The notes under the pieces were generated by a model. That model ran no database searches and had not been told where the DNA came from. It saw only the letters and a list, made by a program, of their open reading frames with translations. The position numbers and the translations under genes are program-made. A stretch of DNA of 64,000 bases, taken from assembly GCA_022842305.1 (NCBI GenBank), contig JALHPY010000004.1, positions 28,917 through 92,916 of the forward strand, written 5' to 3'. Position 1 is the stretch's first letter. Each line of letters begins with the position of its first letter. This document shows, piece after piece, positions 1 through 8,060 of this stretch. The DNA comes from Rubrivivax sp. Its GTDB lineage: Bacteria; Pseudomonadota; Gammaproteobacteria; Burkholderiales; Burkholderiaceae_C.

Positions 1-13
1 ACTGCCGCGCGCC

Positions 14-19
14 TAGAAT
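14..19 (+). promoter_or_regulatory. Putative -10 box of a leaderless tusA promoter
   Basis: TAGAAT lies 7 bases before the tusA ATG, which would put the transcript start at or next to the start codon. The same layout is seen before cysE and tsaD in this window. The -35 region is outside the window. This is inferred from spacing only. Confidence 0.45.
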
Positions 20-26
20 TCGCGCC

Positions 27-260
27 ATGCCGACCCCCAGCTACCGAGAACTCGACACGCGCGGCCTCAACTGCCCGCTGCCCATCCTCAAGGCCAAGAA
101 GGCCCTGGCCGACATGGCCAGCGGTGAACTGCTGCGCGTGGTGTCCACCGACCCGGGCTCGATGCGCGACTTCCAGGCCTTTGCGCGCCAGACCGGCAAC
201 GAACTGGTCGAGCAGACCGGCGGCACCAGCGAGTTCGTGCACGTCCTGCGTCGCCGCTGA
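27..260 (+). CDS. tusA: TusA-family sulfurtransferase (sulfur carrier)
   Basis: A 77-residue protein of the size expected for the TusA/SirA/YeeD family, small cytoplasmic carriers that hold sulfur as a persulfide on one cysteine. The conserved CPxP motif is present (CPLPI, Cys16), followed by the usual lysine-rich helix. In sulfur oxidisers TusA-like proteins pass sulfane sulfur between rhodaneses and oxidising enzymes; in enterobacteria they feed tRNA thiolation or act beside YeeE. The nearby YeeE pair and triple-rhodanese gene favour a sulfur-trafficking role here. No RBS is visible and the start may be leaderless. Confidence 0.92.
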   Translation: MPTPSYRELDTRGLNCPLPILKAKKALADMASGELLRVVSTDPGSMRDFQAFARQTGNELVEQTGGTSEFVHVLRRR

Positions 261-432
261 AGCGCCGCGGAGTCCTCAAAAGGGGCCGCGGCCGACGGTT
301 GTCGCCCAGGGTTTCGTCGTGCAGGCCCAGCGTTGGGTTGTGGAGCGGGCCCTGCACGCCTGGGCCTGGCTGGCCGGTGCGCGCAAGCTCGCCACCAGAC
401 CGGCAACCTGAGCCCACCTCGTTCACACCCGC

Positions 433-2136
433 TCAGGCGCCCGGTTCGCGGTGGAAGCGCTCCAGCACGTGGCGCGTCATGCCCAGCGCCAGTTCCTCTT
501 CACCGAAGAACACCGTGCCCACGCCGTCGCGCTGCAGCAGCTGGGACTCCTCGTCGCTGTGCGTGCGCAGCACCACCTCCAGGCCCGGGTTGAGCTGGCG
601 CGCAGCCTCGACGATCTGGCGCAATCCTATGGGGTCGGGCAGGGCGATCACCAGCATCGCCGCCTGGGCGATGTGGGCCTGGATCAGCACCGCCGGGTCG
701 GTGGCGTCGCCCGAGACCGCGGCCAGGCCGGCGCGGCGCAGGTCTTCCACCAGCTCGCGGTTCTGCTCGGCGATGACGAAGGGGATCTCGCGCTCGCGCA
801 GCGTCTGCGCGATGCGCCGGCCCACGCGGCCGTAGCCCACCAGCACCACCTGGCCCTGCAGGTACTTGCGCTCGGTGCTGGTGGGCAGTTCGGCATAGGG
901 GTCGTCGCGCTGCTCCAGGCGCCGCGCCAGTGCCGAGCGCCGCAGTACCCAGCGGCTGAAAGGCGCGATGGCGCTGAAGACCAGCGGGTTGAGCGCGATC
1001 GAGATCAGCGCGCCGGCCAGCACCAGGCTCATGCCCTGCGGTGGCAGCAGGCCCAGCGCCAGGCCCATGCCGGCCAGGATGAACGAGAACTCGCCGATCT
1101 GCCCCAGGCTGGCGGCCACGGTGAGCGCGGTGTTCAGCGGGTAGCGCAGCGCCAGTACCAGCCCGGCCGCGGCCACCGACTTGCCCAGCACGATGATGGC
1201 CACCACCGCGGCCACGCGCAGCGGCTCGTCCAGCAGCACCTGCGGGTCGAACAGCATGCCCACCGAGACGAAGAAGAGCACGGCGAAGGCGTCGCGCAGC
1301 GGCAGAGATTCCTGCGCCGCGCGGTGGCTGAATTCCGACTCGCGCATCACCATGCCGGCGAAGAAGGCCCCCAGCGCGAAGGACACGCCGAACAGCGCCG
1401 CCGCACCGTAGGCGATGCCGATGGCCGCCGACACCACGGCCAGCGTGAACAGCTCGCGCGAGCCGGTGTGCGACACCTGCCACAGCAGCCAGGGCAGCAC
1501 GCGCCGGCCGGCCACCAGCATGATGGCCACGAAGGCCGCCACCTGCAGCAGCGTCTGCACCACGCTGCGCCACAGCGGCTCGGCCGCCGCACCCGGGTCG
1601 GCGCTCCCGCCCAGCAGGCCGGCCAAGGGCGGCAAGAGCACCAGCACGATCACCGTCACCAGGTCTTCCACCACCAGCCAGCCCACCGCGATGCGGCCGT
1701 TCATGCTGTCCAGCGCGCGCCGCGCTTCCAGCGCCTTGAGCAGCACCACCGTGCTGGCGCAGGACAGCGACAGCCCGAACACCAGTCCGGCGCCGGCCGT
1801 CCAGCCCCAGCTCCAGGCCACGGCCATGCCCAGCACCGTGGCCAGGCCCATCTGCACCACCGCGCCGGGCAGGGCGACGCGCCGCACCGCCAGCAGATCG
1901 TCCAGCGAGAAATGCAGGCCCACGCCGAACATCAGCAGCATCACGCCGATTTCCGCCAGTTGCGAGGCCATGGCCACATCGGCCACGAAGCCCGGCGTGG
2001 CCGGGCCGATGGCGATGCCGGCCAGCAGGTAGCCCACCAGCGCCGGCACCTTGATGCGCTCGGCCAGAACGCCCAGCAGCAGCGCCAGGCCGAAGCCCAC
2101 GGCCACGGTGGAGATGAGCGAGACGTTGTGTTCCAT
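433..2136 (-). CDS. CPA2-family cation:proton antiporter with C-terminal TrkA-N domain
   Basis: A 567-residue protein of the KefB/YbaL (CPA2) type. The N-terminal 380 or so residues form a chain of hydrophobic segments (Na+/H+ exchanger fold). A Rossmann RCK/TrkA-N domain begins near residue 429 with GYGRVGRR, which would bind a nucleotide and gate transport. No TrkA-C domain follows. The ORF track runs further upstream, but hydrophobic family-like sequence begins at MEHNVSLIS, so the ATG at 2136 is chosen; an ATG 13 codons earlier is possible. Transported ion (K+ or Na+) cannot be told from sequence. Convergent with tusA. Confidence 0.9.
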   Translation of the reverse strand: MEHNVSLISTVAVGFGLALLLGVLAERIKVPALVGYLLAGIAIGPATPGFVADVAMASQLAEIGVMLLMFGVGLHFSLDDLLAVRRVALPGAVVQMGLATVLGMAVAWSWGWTAGAGLVFGLSLSCASTVVLLKALEARRALDSMNGRIAVGWLVVEDLVTVIVLVLLPPLAGLLGGSADPGAAAEPLWRSVVQTLLQVAAFVAIMLVAGRRVLPWLLWQVSHTGSRELFTLAVVSAAIGIAYGAAALFGVSFALGAFFAGMVMRESEFSHRAAQESLPLRDAFAVLFFVSVGMLFDPQVLLDEPLRVAAVVAIIVLGKSVAAAGLVLALRYPLNTALTVAASLGQIGEFSFILAGMGLALGLLPPQGMSLVLAGALISIALNPLVFSAIAPFSRWVLRRSALARRLEQRDDPYAELPTSTERKYLQGQVVLVGYGRVGRRIAQTLREREIPFVIAEQNRELVEDLRRAGLAAVSGDATDPAVLIQAHIAQAAMLVIALPDPIGLRQIVEAARQLNPGLEVVLRTHSDEESQLLQRDGVGTVFFGEEELALGMTRHVLERFHREPGA

Positions 2137-2371
2137 GGGGCCCTGGGGCCGGCGCGGCTGCCGGCTCCCGGGCATGTTAGCGGGCAGGCCCTGGGGCGCG
2201 TTTCGGGGCGCCTGGCCTTCGCGCTCAGGCGCCGCGTGGTCAACCCCGAACGAGCCTTGAAGTGCCGCCGGGGAAAGCCCGTGCACGCGACACAGCTGCG
2301 GCTCCGGCCGCGGAACTGGGCCCAGAATCCGGGCCTCGCCCGTCCCCGTTCGCCTCGCCACCCGCGCCCGC

Positions 2372-3007
2372 ATGAAGCCCACCGACCCGCCCGCCTTTGC
2401 CGATGCCGCCCAGACCTGGAACCGCCGCTTCGAGGGCGATGAGTTCCATTTCGGCACCGAACCCAACGCCTGGCTCGCCCGCCATGCCGGGCTGTTGAGC
2501 CCCGGCGCGCGCGTGCTGTGCGTGGCCGACGGCGAGGGCCGCAACAGCGTCTGGCTGGCACAGCGCGGCTGCGTGGTCGACGCCTTCGACATCGCCGAGC
2601 AGGGCGTGGCCAAGGCGCGCCGCCTGGCCGGTGCGGCCGGCGTGAGCGTCAACTACGCTGTGGCCGACATCGAGGGCTACGCCTGGCCGCAAGGCACTTG
2701 CGATGGCGTCGCGGCCATCTTCATCCAGTTTGCCGACCCGGTGCAGCGCGCGCGCCTGTTCGAGCGCATGGTGGCCAGCCTGGCGCCCGGCGGCGTGCTG
2801 GTGCTGCAGGGCTACACGCCGCGCCAGCTGGAATACCGCACCGGCGGGCCGCCGTTCGCGTCGCACCTGTACACGCCCGAGCTGCTGCGCGAAAGCTTCG
2901 CCGCGCTCGAGATCGTCGAGCTGCAGGAATACGAGGCCGACATCGCCGAAGGCGCGGGCCACCGCGGCCGTTCGGCCTTGATCGGCCTGGTGGCGCGGCG
3001 GCGCTGA
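2372..3007 (+). CDS. Class I SAM-dependent methyltransferase
   Basis: A 211-residue Rossmann methyltransferase of the small cytosolic TehB/TPMT-like group. The SAM-binding motif I is read as VLCVADGEGRNSVWLA near residue 50, followed by an acidic residue (DAFDIAE) at the end of strand 2 and a post-motif LAPGGVLVLQGY near residue 140. The substrate is unknown. It is divergent from the antiporter gene, with 235 bases between, and is followed 16 bases later by a second, membrane-bound methyltransferase-like gene, so the two may be cotranscribed. Confidence 0.85.
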   Translation: MKPTDPPAFADAAQTWNRRFEGDEFHFGTEPNAWLARHAGLLSPGARVLCVADGEGRNSVWLAQRGCVVDAFDIAEQGVAKARRLAGAAGVSVNYAVADIEGYAWPQGTCDGVAAIFIQFADPVQRARLFERMVASLAPGGVLVLQGYTPRQLEYRTGGPPFASHLYTPELLRESFAALEIVELQEYEADIAEGAGHRGRSALIGLVARRR

Positions 3008-3023
3008 GCCGGCGGGGGCCGCG

Positions 3024-3500
3024 ATGGAAGAGCCAGACGCACTGCGCCCCGCGACGCCCGGCCTGCCGGCGCTGCTGGTGGCGCTGCAGTTTGGCTTGAT
3101 AGGCCTGCTGGCCTGGCTGGCCGTTGGCGGCCTGTCTGCGGGCCGCCTGCCGCCGGACGTGCCGGTGCTGGCCGGCGCTGCCCTGGTGCTGGGCCTGTGG
3201 GCGTTGAGCGCCAACCGCCCCGGCAACTTCAACATCCGACCGCTGCACAAGGCGGGCAGCCTGCTGGTGCAGCACGGCCCCTACCGCTGGCTGCGGCACC
3301 CCATGTACAGCGCGGTGCTGCTGGCCGGCCTGGCCGCGGCGCGTCTGGCCGGCCAGGCTTGGGCCTGGGCGGCCCTGCTGGCCCTGCTGGCGGTGCTGGC
3401 TGCCAAGGCCGCGTTGGAAGAGCGCGGCCTGCGCGCCAGCCACACCGACTACGCCGACTACTGCCGGCGCACGCGCCGCTTCATCCCCGGGCTCTATTGA
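3024..3500 (+). CDS. Membrane methyltransferase-like protein, ICMT/PEMT family
   Basis: A 158-residue integral membrane protein with about four hydrophobic segments. The family signature of isoprenylcysteine carboxyl / phospholipid methyltransferases is visible: GPYRWLRHPMYSAVLL near residue 90, then EERGLRAS and a Tyr-rich YADYCRRTRRFIP C-terminus. Such proteins bind SAM at the membrane face; in bacteria the acceptor is usually unknown. It follows the soluble methyltransferase by 16 bases and converges with the YeeE/YedE pair. Confidence 0.85.
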   Translation: MEEPDALRPATPGLPALLVALQFGLIGLLAWLAVGGLSAGRLPPDVPVLAGAALVLGLWALSANRPGNFNIRPLHKAGSLLVQHGPYRWLRHPMYSAVLLAGLAAARLAGQAWAWAALLALLAVLAAKAALEERGLRASHTDYADYCRRTRRFIPGLY

Positions 3501-3505
3501 GGCGA

Positions 3506-4102
3506 CTATTGCGGCGGGCGCAGGTGGGCGAAGCGCGCTTCCAGGCGCGTCATGCCCCAGGCGCCGAAGGCCAGGAAGGCGGCGAAGATCAGCGCCCACC
3601 AGCCCATGCCCAGGCCGCTGACGGCGGGCAGCGTGAGCTCACCCACGGCCGTGGCCTTGTACCAGTCGTCCAGCTGCGGGGTGAGTTCGGCGTAGGCCCA
3701 CACGCCGGCCAGCATGCCCAGGGCGAAGACCATCGCATCCTTGCGCCCGGTGGCCATGGCCGCCAGCGACGTGCCCGGGCAGTAGCCGCCCACCACGAAG
3801 CCGGCGCCGAAGAGCAGGCCGCCCAGCAACTGGGCCGTGTAGTTGGTGGGCTCGATGTAGAGAGATGACAGGTCCAGCTGCCCCGCGGCCGAGAGCAGGA
3901 ACAGCCCGCCCAGCGTGGTGACCACGGCCGAGAACATGACCTTCACCACCGCCATGTCGTAGAGGTAGAACACGGCCGTGAGCTTGCGCGCGCTGCCGAA
4001 GCCGGCGCGCTCGAGCGCGACGCCGAAGCCCAGGCCCAGCACCAGCGCGATGGCCAGCTCAGTGGCCAGCGTGAATTCGATCGAGTCGGTCAGCGGAAAC
4101 AT
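3506..4102 (-). CDS. YeeE/YedE-family transporter, second half
   Basis: A 198-residue membrane protein matching one half of the YeeE/YedE (TsuA, thiosulfate uptake) fold. It carries the family signature with a conserved cysteine, GGYCPGTSLAAMATG, near residue 110, and ends with a C-terminal transmembrane helix. E. coli YeeE is one long protein; here the two halves are separate genes that overlap by one base (TGATG). The start at MFPLTDSIEF is chosen because of this overlap. Likely partner of the 4102-4662 gene and, functionally, of TusA. Confidence 0.88.
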   Translation of the reverse strand: MFPLTDSIEFTLATELAIALVLGLGFGVALERAGFGSARKLTAVFYLYDMAVVKVMFSAVVTTLGGLFLLSAAGQLDLSSLYIEPTNYTAQLLGGLLFGAGFVVGGYCPGTSLAAMATGRKDAMVFALGMLAGVWAYAELTPQLDDWYKATAVGELTLPAVSGLGMGWWALIFAAFLAFGAWGMTRLEARFAHLRPPQ

Positions 4103-4662
4103 CACAGCCACTCCTTGCGCACGAACCAGGCCACGCCGAAGGCGGCGGCGAAGACCGCGCCCATGAAGACCAGGCTGCCGACGTTGAGCATGGCGCCGCC
4201 GGTGAGCGCCTGGCCGCTGGTGCAGCCCTTGGCCAGCTTGGCGCCGCAGGCGGCGATGAAGCCGCCGGCAAAGGCCAGCGCCAGGCGCTGGCCATCGGTG
4301 ACGCGCGGGCCGCGTTCGATGCACAGCCGCGTGCGTCCGGCCAGCCAGCCCGAGGCCGCGGCGCCGGCAAAGGCGCCCAGCAGCAGGAACAGTGTCCAGT
4401 TGAGCAGCGGCGCGCCCTCGTTCCAGTATTTCAGGTGCACGGCGCTGGCCTGCATCTGCTCGGGGCTGATCAGGCCGGCCAGCGCCGTGGCGAGCGCGGC
4501 AAAGCCGGCCGTGGCGCCCAGCCCGCGCCCGGTAACCAGGTAGGTGGCCAGCAGCACTAGGCCCAGCGCGAAGCCGGCCAGGTAGGGGTTGGTGAAGGCC
4601 TGCGCTCGGCGGCTGGAAGGCTGTGCCGCAGCTGGCCTGGCGTGATGCGTCAGAATGCTCAT
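4102..4662 (-). CDS. YeeE/YedE-family transporter, first half
   Basis: A 186-residue membrane protein forming the other half of a split YeeE/YedE (TsuA-like) transporter. The conserved motif KGCTSGQALTGGA (near residue 140) carries the cysteine that in TsuA-type channels is proposed to relay thiosulfate; a second cysteine motif, RTRLCIERGPR, precedes it. About five transmembrane segments are visible. Translationally coupled to the downstream half. Its position beside a triple-rhodanese protein and a Psr-type complex suggests import of thiosulfate or a similar sulfur ion. Confidence 0.88.
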   Translation of the reverse strand: MSILTHHARPAAAQPSSRRAQAFTNPYLAGFALGLVLLATYLVTGRGLGATAGFAALATALAGLISPEQMQASAVHLKYWNEGAPLLNWTLFLLLGAFAGAAASGWLAGRTRLCIERGPRVTDGQRLALAFAGGFIAACGAKLAKGCTSGQALTGGAMLNVGSLVFMGAVFAAAFGVAWFVRKEWL

Positions 4663-4777
4663 GGGGGTATTTCTCCGTTACCCGAGGGAAAATCGCGGCG
4701 CGATGGCATCATCCGCCGTTGGCGACCGCCCCGGTGCGCGGGGCGCTCTTGCCCGATCAATCAATTCAGGAGTGAAC

Positions 4778-4969
4778 ATGTCGAAAGTGATTGCAGCCTT
4801 GATGGTGTCCCTGTTCGCGCTGGCCCACACGACGGCCCAGGCCGCCGATGCGCCGGCCAAGCCCGCCGCTGCCAAGCCCGCCGCTGCCAAGACTGCGGAT
4901 GCCAAGCCCGCCGCGAAGGCTGCTTCGGCCCCGGCGGCCAAGAAGAAGGAGAAGAAGGGCGGCTGCTGA
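4778..4969 (+). CDS. Small secreted Ala/Lys/Pro-rich peptide ending in Gly-Gly-Cys
   Basis: A 63-residue peptide with a clear Sec signal (MSKVIAALMVSLFALAHTTAQA, cleavage after AQA) and a low-complexity mature part made of AAKPAAAK-type repeats, ending KKKEKKGGC. A good ribosome site (CAGGAG) lies 7 bases before the ATG; the longer upstream ORF start is not preferred. I do not recognise a family. The mature peptide of about 40 residues is strongly basic and has a single, C-terminal cysteine. It is divergent from the YeeE pair and sits in a sulfur-metabolism region. Confidence 0.7.
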   Translation: MSKVIAALMVSLFALAHTTAQAADAPAKPAAAKPAAAKTADAKPAAKAASAPAAKKKEKKGGC

Positions 4970-5026
4970 GCAGCTTCGGAACTTCGGCGGGGGCGCTGCG
5001 GCGCCCCCGCGTCGTTTCAGTCTGGC

Positions 5027-6421
5027 TTACTTGGGTGAGAGCTTGAAGCTGCCGTCCTTGGCGATCTCGATGTCGGCGTTCAGGAAGGCGGCGTTGTAGC
5101 CGGCGGCCTTGAGCTTGTGGTACGCCATCTCGGCGCGGATGCCGGTGGCGCAGTGGGTGACGATGCGCTTGTCCTTGGGCACCTCGGCCAGCTTGGCCTG
5201 CAGGTCTTCATCGGGGATGAGCATGGCGCCCTTGATCATCCCGGCAGAGGCCTCGTCGGGGTTGCGCACGTCCAGGATCATCACGTCGGCGGGCGTGTTG
5301 CGGGCCAGCGTGGTGAACTCGGGCGCGGGCAGCGAACCGGCGCGCGGCTTGGGCGTGTACGCGACCTTGGTCGCCGCCGGGCTGCCCGATTCGATGGCAT
5401 AGCCCGCGGCCTGCCAGCCGATCATGCCGCCATTGAGCACCAGCACGTTCTGCTGGCCGGCACCGACGATGGCCTTGGCCAGCGCCGCGGCTTCTTCACC
5501 CCCGCGGCCGTCGTAGACCACGATGGGGGCCTTGAGCTTGGTCTCGGGCAGGGACTTGAGCATGGCCTTGATCTGCTGCGCCGGCACCGCCACCGCGCCC
5601 TTGATGTGGCCGCTGGTGGCATCGCCCGCGCCGCGTGCATCGATCAGCACGTGCGGGATGTCCTTGTCGACGTAGGCGGCCTTCAGGAACACGGGCGTGA
5701 GCGCAGCGTAGTTCTTGGTCTGCCATTCGGGCAGGCCCTCGCGGTAGACGCGCACGTTGGTGTAGCCCAGCTTCTGCGCCGCCTTCAGCGAATTGGGGCT
5801 CAGCGTGCAGGTGATGCCGCCGCAGAAGAAGACCACCAACTGGGCCTTGTCCTTGGGCAGGCGGTCTGTGAACTTCGAAAAGCCGATGAAGGGCACGTGG
5901 ATGGCGCCCGGAATGGTGCCTTCCTGGAAGCGCGGCAGCGGGCGTGAGTCGACCAGCGTGTAGGGCGCATCGTTCGGCCCCCGGGCCAGCAGCTTGGCCA
6001 CGCCGGCGTAGTCGATCAGCTTGTCGGGGTCGATCTTGGCCGGGCCCTTGAAGTGGATCTCGGTGGCCGTCTTGACACCGCCGACCTCGGTGTAAGTCAC
6101 GATCACCTCGTGGCGCTTGCGCGCCTCGCGCAGGTGATCCACCGGCTTGGGCTTGCCGTCGTCGATGACCTTCAGCGTCTTCGGGTCAAAGCGCAGGATC
6201 TGCGGCAGCGCCGCGCCCACGTCGACCTGCAGGCCTTGCGACTTGAAGGCGGCCGACTCGAAGTAGCCGCCCAGCTGGTTGGCGTCGGGCTCGTGGCAGG
6301 CCGCCGTGCACACGGGCGGCATGATGTACTTGGGTTTGGCGGCCGCCGGCGTGGCCGGGGCCTGGGCCAGCGCGAACTGGGCGCTGGCGAGCAATGCACA
6401 AAGGGTGATGAGGCGGACCAT
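5027..6421 (-). CDS. Secreted protein with three rhodanese domains and an N-terminal CX3CH motif
   Basis: A 464-residue exported protein (signal peptide about residues 1-19). After the signal is CTAACH (Cys38, Cys42, His43), a CX3CH spacing, not the CX2CH of ordinary c-type haem sites. Three rhodanese domains follow: the first (about 135-240) has an active-site-like Cys200 in FFCGGITC; the second (about 250-345) has Asp where the cysteine should be (VVYDGRGG), so it is probably inactive; the third (about 365-455) has Cys424 in THCATGIRA. A good RBS (AAGGAAG) sits before the ATG at 6421. Likely moves sulfane sulfur in the periplasm. It lies downstream of the Psr-type genes on the same strand, 35 bases away. 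Confidence 0.9.
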   Translation of the reverse strand: MVRLITLCALLASAQFALAQAPATPAAAKPKYIMPPVCTAACHEPDANQLGGYFESAAFKSQGLQVDVGAALPQILRFDPKTLKVIDDGKPKPVDHLREARKRHEVIVTYTEVGGVKTATEIHFKGPAKIDPDKLIDYAGVAKLLARGPNDAPYTLVDSRPLPRFQEGTIPGAIHVPFIGFSKFTDRLPKDKAQLVVFFCGGITCTLSPNSLKAAQKLGYTNVRVYREGLPEWQTKNYAALTPVFLKAAYVDKDIPHVLIDARGAGDATSGHIKGAVAVPAQQIKAMLKSLPETKLKAPIVVYDGRGGEEAAALAKAIVGAGQQNVLVLNGGMIGWQAAGYAIESGSPAATKVAYTPKPRAGSLPAPEFTTLARNTPADVMILDVRNPDEASAGMIKGAMLIPDEDLQAKLAEVPKDKRIVTHCATGIRAEMAYHKLKAAGYNAAFLNADIEIAKDGSFKLSPK

Positions 6422-6456
6422 GAACTTCCTTTCGTGGAAAGACCGCGGAACTAGCG

Positions 6457-7509
6457 TCAGGGCATCATGCTGGCCAGGGGCACGATGTGGCTCATCTGCC
6501 CCGCGCCGACCATGACCCAGCGCAACGTGAAACCACCCACCAGCACCAGCAGCGCCGGCGCCACGGTGTGTGCCACGCGGTGCGACAGCTCGAGCGCTTG
6601 CCAGGCGATGGGAACCAGGATGCCGATGCCGACCACGCCCACCCAGAAGGGCAGGGCATAGGGCCCGCTGCTCAGCAGCGCGGCCGCGGCGATGTGCGAG
6701 GCCGAAGAGGTGTTGAGGTTGGCCAGCAGCAGGGCGATGAGCAGCAGCTCGATCACCAGCAGTACCAGGTCGGCGCGGATCAGCGCGTCGGCGGTTTGCC
6801 GCGGCGGCGTCTCGGCACCCAGTGGCTGGATCATCGACGCCAGCGCGCCGCCCACCAGGCCCTGTGCCTGCGGCCGTCCCAGCCGCAGCGCAGCCGCGAT
6901 GTGCACCACCGCTGCGCCGGCCGACAGGCCCGAGAACAGGAACAGCGGCGCCAGGATGGCGCTGTTCCACAGCGGCCGCGCCACCATGGTGTTGAGCAGG
7001 ATGCCGGTGTAGATGCCCAGGCCCGTGCCCAGCACGATGTTGGTCCAGGCCAGCACGCGCAGCCGCGTGGGGCTGCCGACCAGCGCGTCCGACAGCGTGC
7101 GCAGCACCGGCAGCCGCGCGGCCAGCGCCGGCCAGGTGTCGGGCAGGCGCACCAGGGCCGAGGCCAGCAGCACGCCATAGACCAGGATCAGCACCCACGA
7201 GCCCCAGGACATGGGCGAGGTGACCTGGAACGTGGTGTAGATGCGCCACACGTACAGGCGGTGCGTCAGGTCCAGCAGCAGCGCCAGCATGCCCAGGTTC
7301 ATGAGCACGAAGCCCAGCAGCGGCGTGTGCATCGAGAAGAAGCTCTTGGGATCGTCGCCGCGCGCGATGCGCAGCATGGCGATGCCGCCCAGCACCATCA
7401 TCCCGGCGACGATGCCGCCCAGGAACAGGTAGACCGGGATCTCCCAGCTCCACACCGCGAGATGCGGGTCTATGAGCGGGTTGTGGCGGGTGGTGGTGGT
7501 CTCGAACAT
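6457..7509 (-). CDS. NrfD/PsrC-like membrane subunit of a molybdoenzyme complex
   Basis: A 350-residue integral membrane protein of the NrfD/PsrC family, which exchanges electrons between the quinone pool and a periplasmic Fe-S subunit. The family opening is present (VWSWEIPVYLFLGGIVAGMM) and eight to nine hydrophobic helices follow. It is the third gene of a three-gene set with the 4Fe-4S subunit (10 bases upstream) and the Tat-exported catalytic subunit. No haem-ligand pattern of the NarI type is evident, as expected for the PsrC class. Confidence 0.92.
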   Translation of the reverse strand: MFETTTTRHNPLIDPHLAVWSWEIPVYLFLGGIVAGMMVLGGIAMLRIARGDDPKSFFSMHTPLLGFVLMNLGMLALLLDLTHRLYVWRIYTTFQVTSPMSWGSWVLILVYGVLLASALVRLPDTWPALAARLPVLRTLSDALVGSPTRLRVLAWTNIVLGTGLGIYTGILLNTMVARPLWNSAILAPLFLFSGLSAGAAVVHIAAALRLGRPQAQGLVGGALASMIQPLGAETPPRQTADALIRADLVLLVIELLLIALLLANLNTSSASHIAAAALLSSGPYALPFWVGVVGIGILVPIAWQALELSHRVAHTVAPALLVLVGGFTLRWVMVGAGQMSHIVPLASMMP

Positions 7510-7519
7510 GGCGCGGCGC

Positions 7520-8059
7520 TCAACTCAGGTAGAAGACGCGGGGCCGGGTGCCGGCCTCGGGCAGCAGCGCGCGGTGCTGGCGCTGCCGCAGCAGCTCGCT
7601 CACCGGGCTGGCGGGATCGTCGAGGTCGCCGAAGCTCATGCAGTGCGTCGGGCACACGGCCACGCAGGCCGGGTCTTGCCCGTTCTTGCTGCGGTGGTGG
7701 CAGAAGGTGCACTTGTCGACATAGCCCTTCGGATGCACGTAGCGTGCGTCGTAGGGGCAGGACGAGATGCAGGCCTTGCAGCCGATGCAGCGGTTGGCGG
7801 TGACCATCACCACGCGCCCGGGCTCGGCCACGTGGCTGGCGCCGGTGGGGCAGCTGCTCACGCAAGGCGGGTTGTCGCAATGGTTGCAGCGCTCGGAGCG
7901 GATCTCCATGCGCAGGTTGGGGAAGTTGCCGCGCACGTCCGTCACGATCCAGTCGCGGCAGTAGCCGGTGGGCACGTCGTTCTCGGTCTGGCAGGCGACC
8001 ACGCAGTCCATGCAACCCACGCACTTGCGCGTGTCGATGACCATGCCGAAGCGGGCCAT
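7520..8059 (-). CDS. 4Fe-4S electron-transfer subunit (PsrB/PhsB-like)
   Basis: A 179-residue ferredoxin-like protein with the four cysteine clusters typical of PsrB/DmsB/PhsB subunits: CVGCMDCVVAC, CNHCDNPPCVSSC, CIGCKACISSC, and CTFCHHR ending in CVAVCPTHC. It should hold four [4Fe-4S] clusters and wire the molybdenum subunit to the NrfD-like protein. It has no signal peptide, as usual when it is carried out by its Tat-tagged partner. One base separates it from the catalytic subunit gene. Confidence 0.94.
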   Translation of the reverse strand: MARFGMVIDTRKCVGCMDCVVACQTENDVPTGYCRDWIVTDVRGNFPNLRMEIRSERCNHCDNPPCVSSCPTGASHVAEPGRVVMVTANRCIGCKACISSCPYDARYVHPKGYVDKCTFCHHRSKNGQDPACVAVCPTHCMSFGDLDDPASPVSELLRQRQHRALLPEAGTRPRVFYLS

Positions 8060-8060
8060 G

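Noticed and set aside
6422-7453. Upstream extension of the rhodanese ORF (808 residues in the track)
   Set aside because: The extra 343 residues are the antisense shadow of the NrfD-like gene. A signal peptide and a good RBS begin at 6421.
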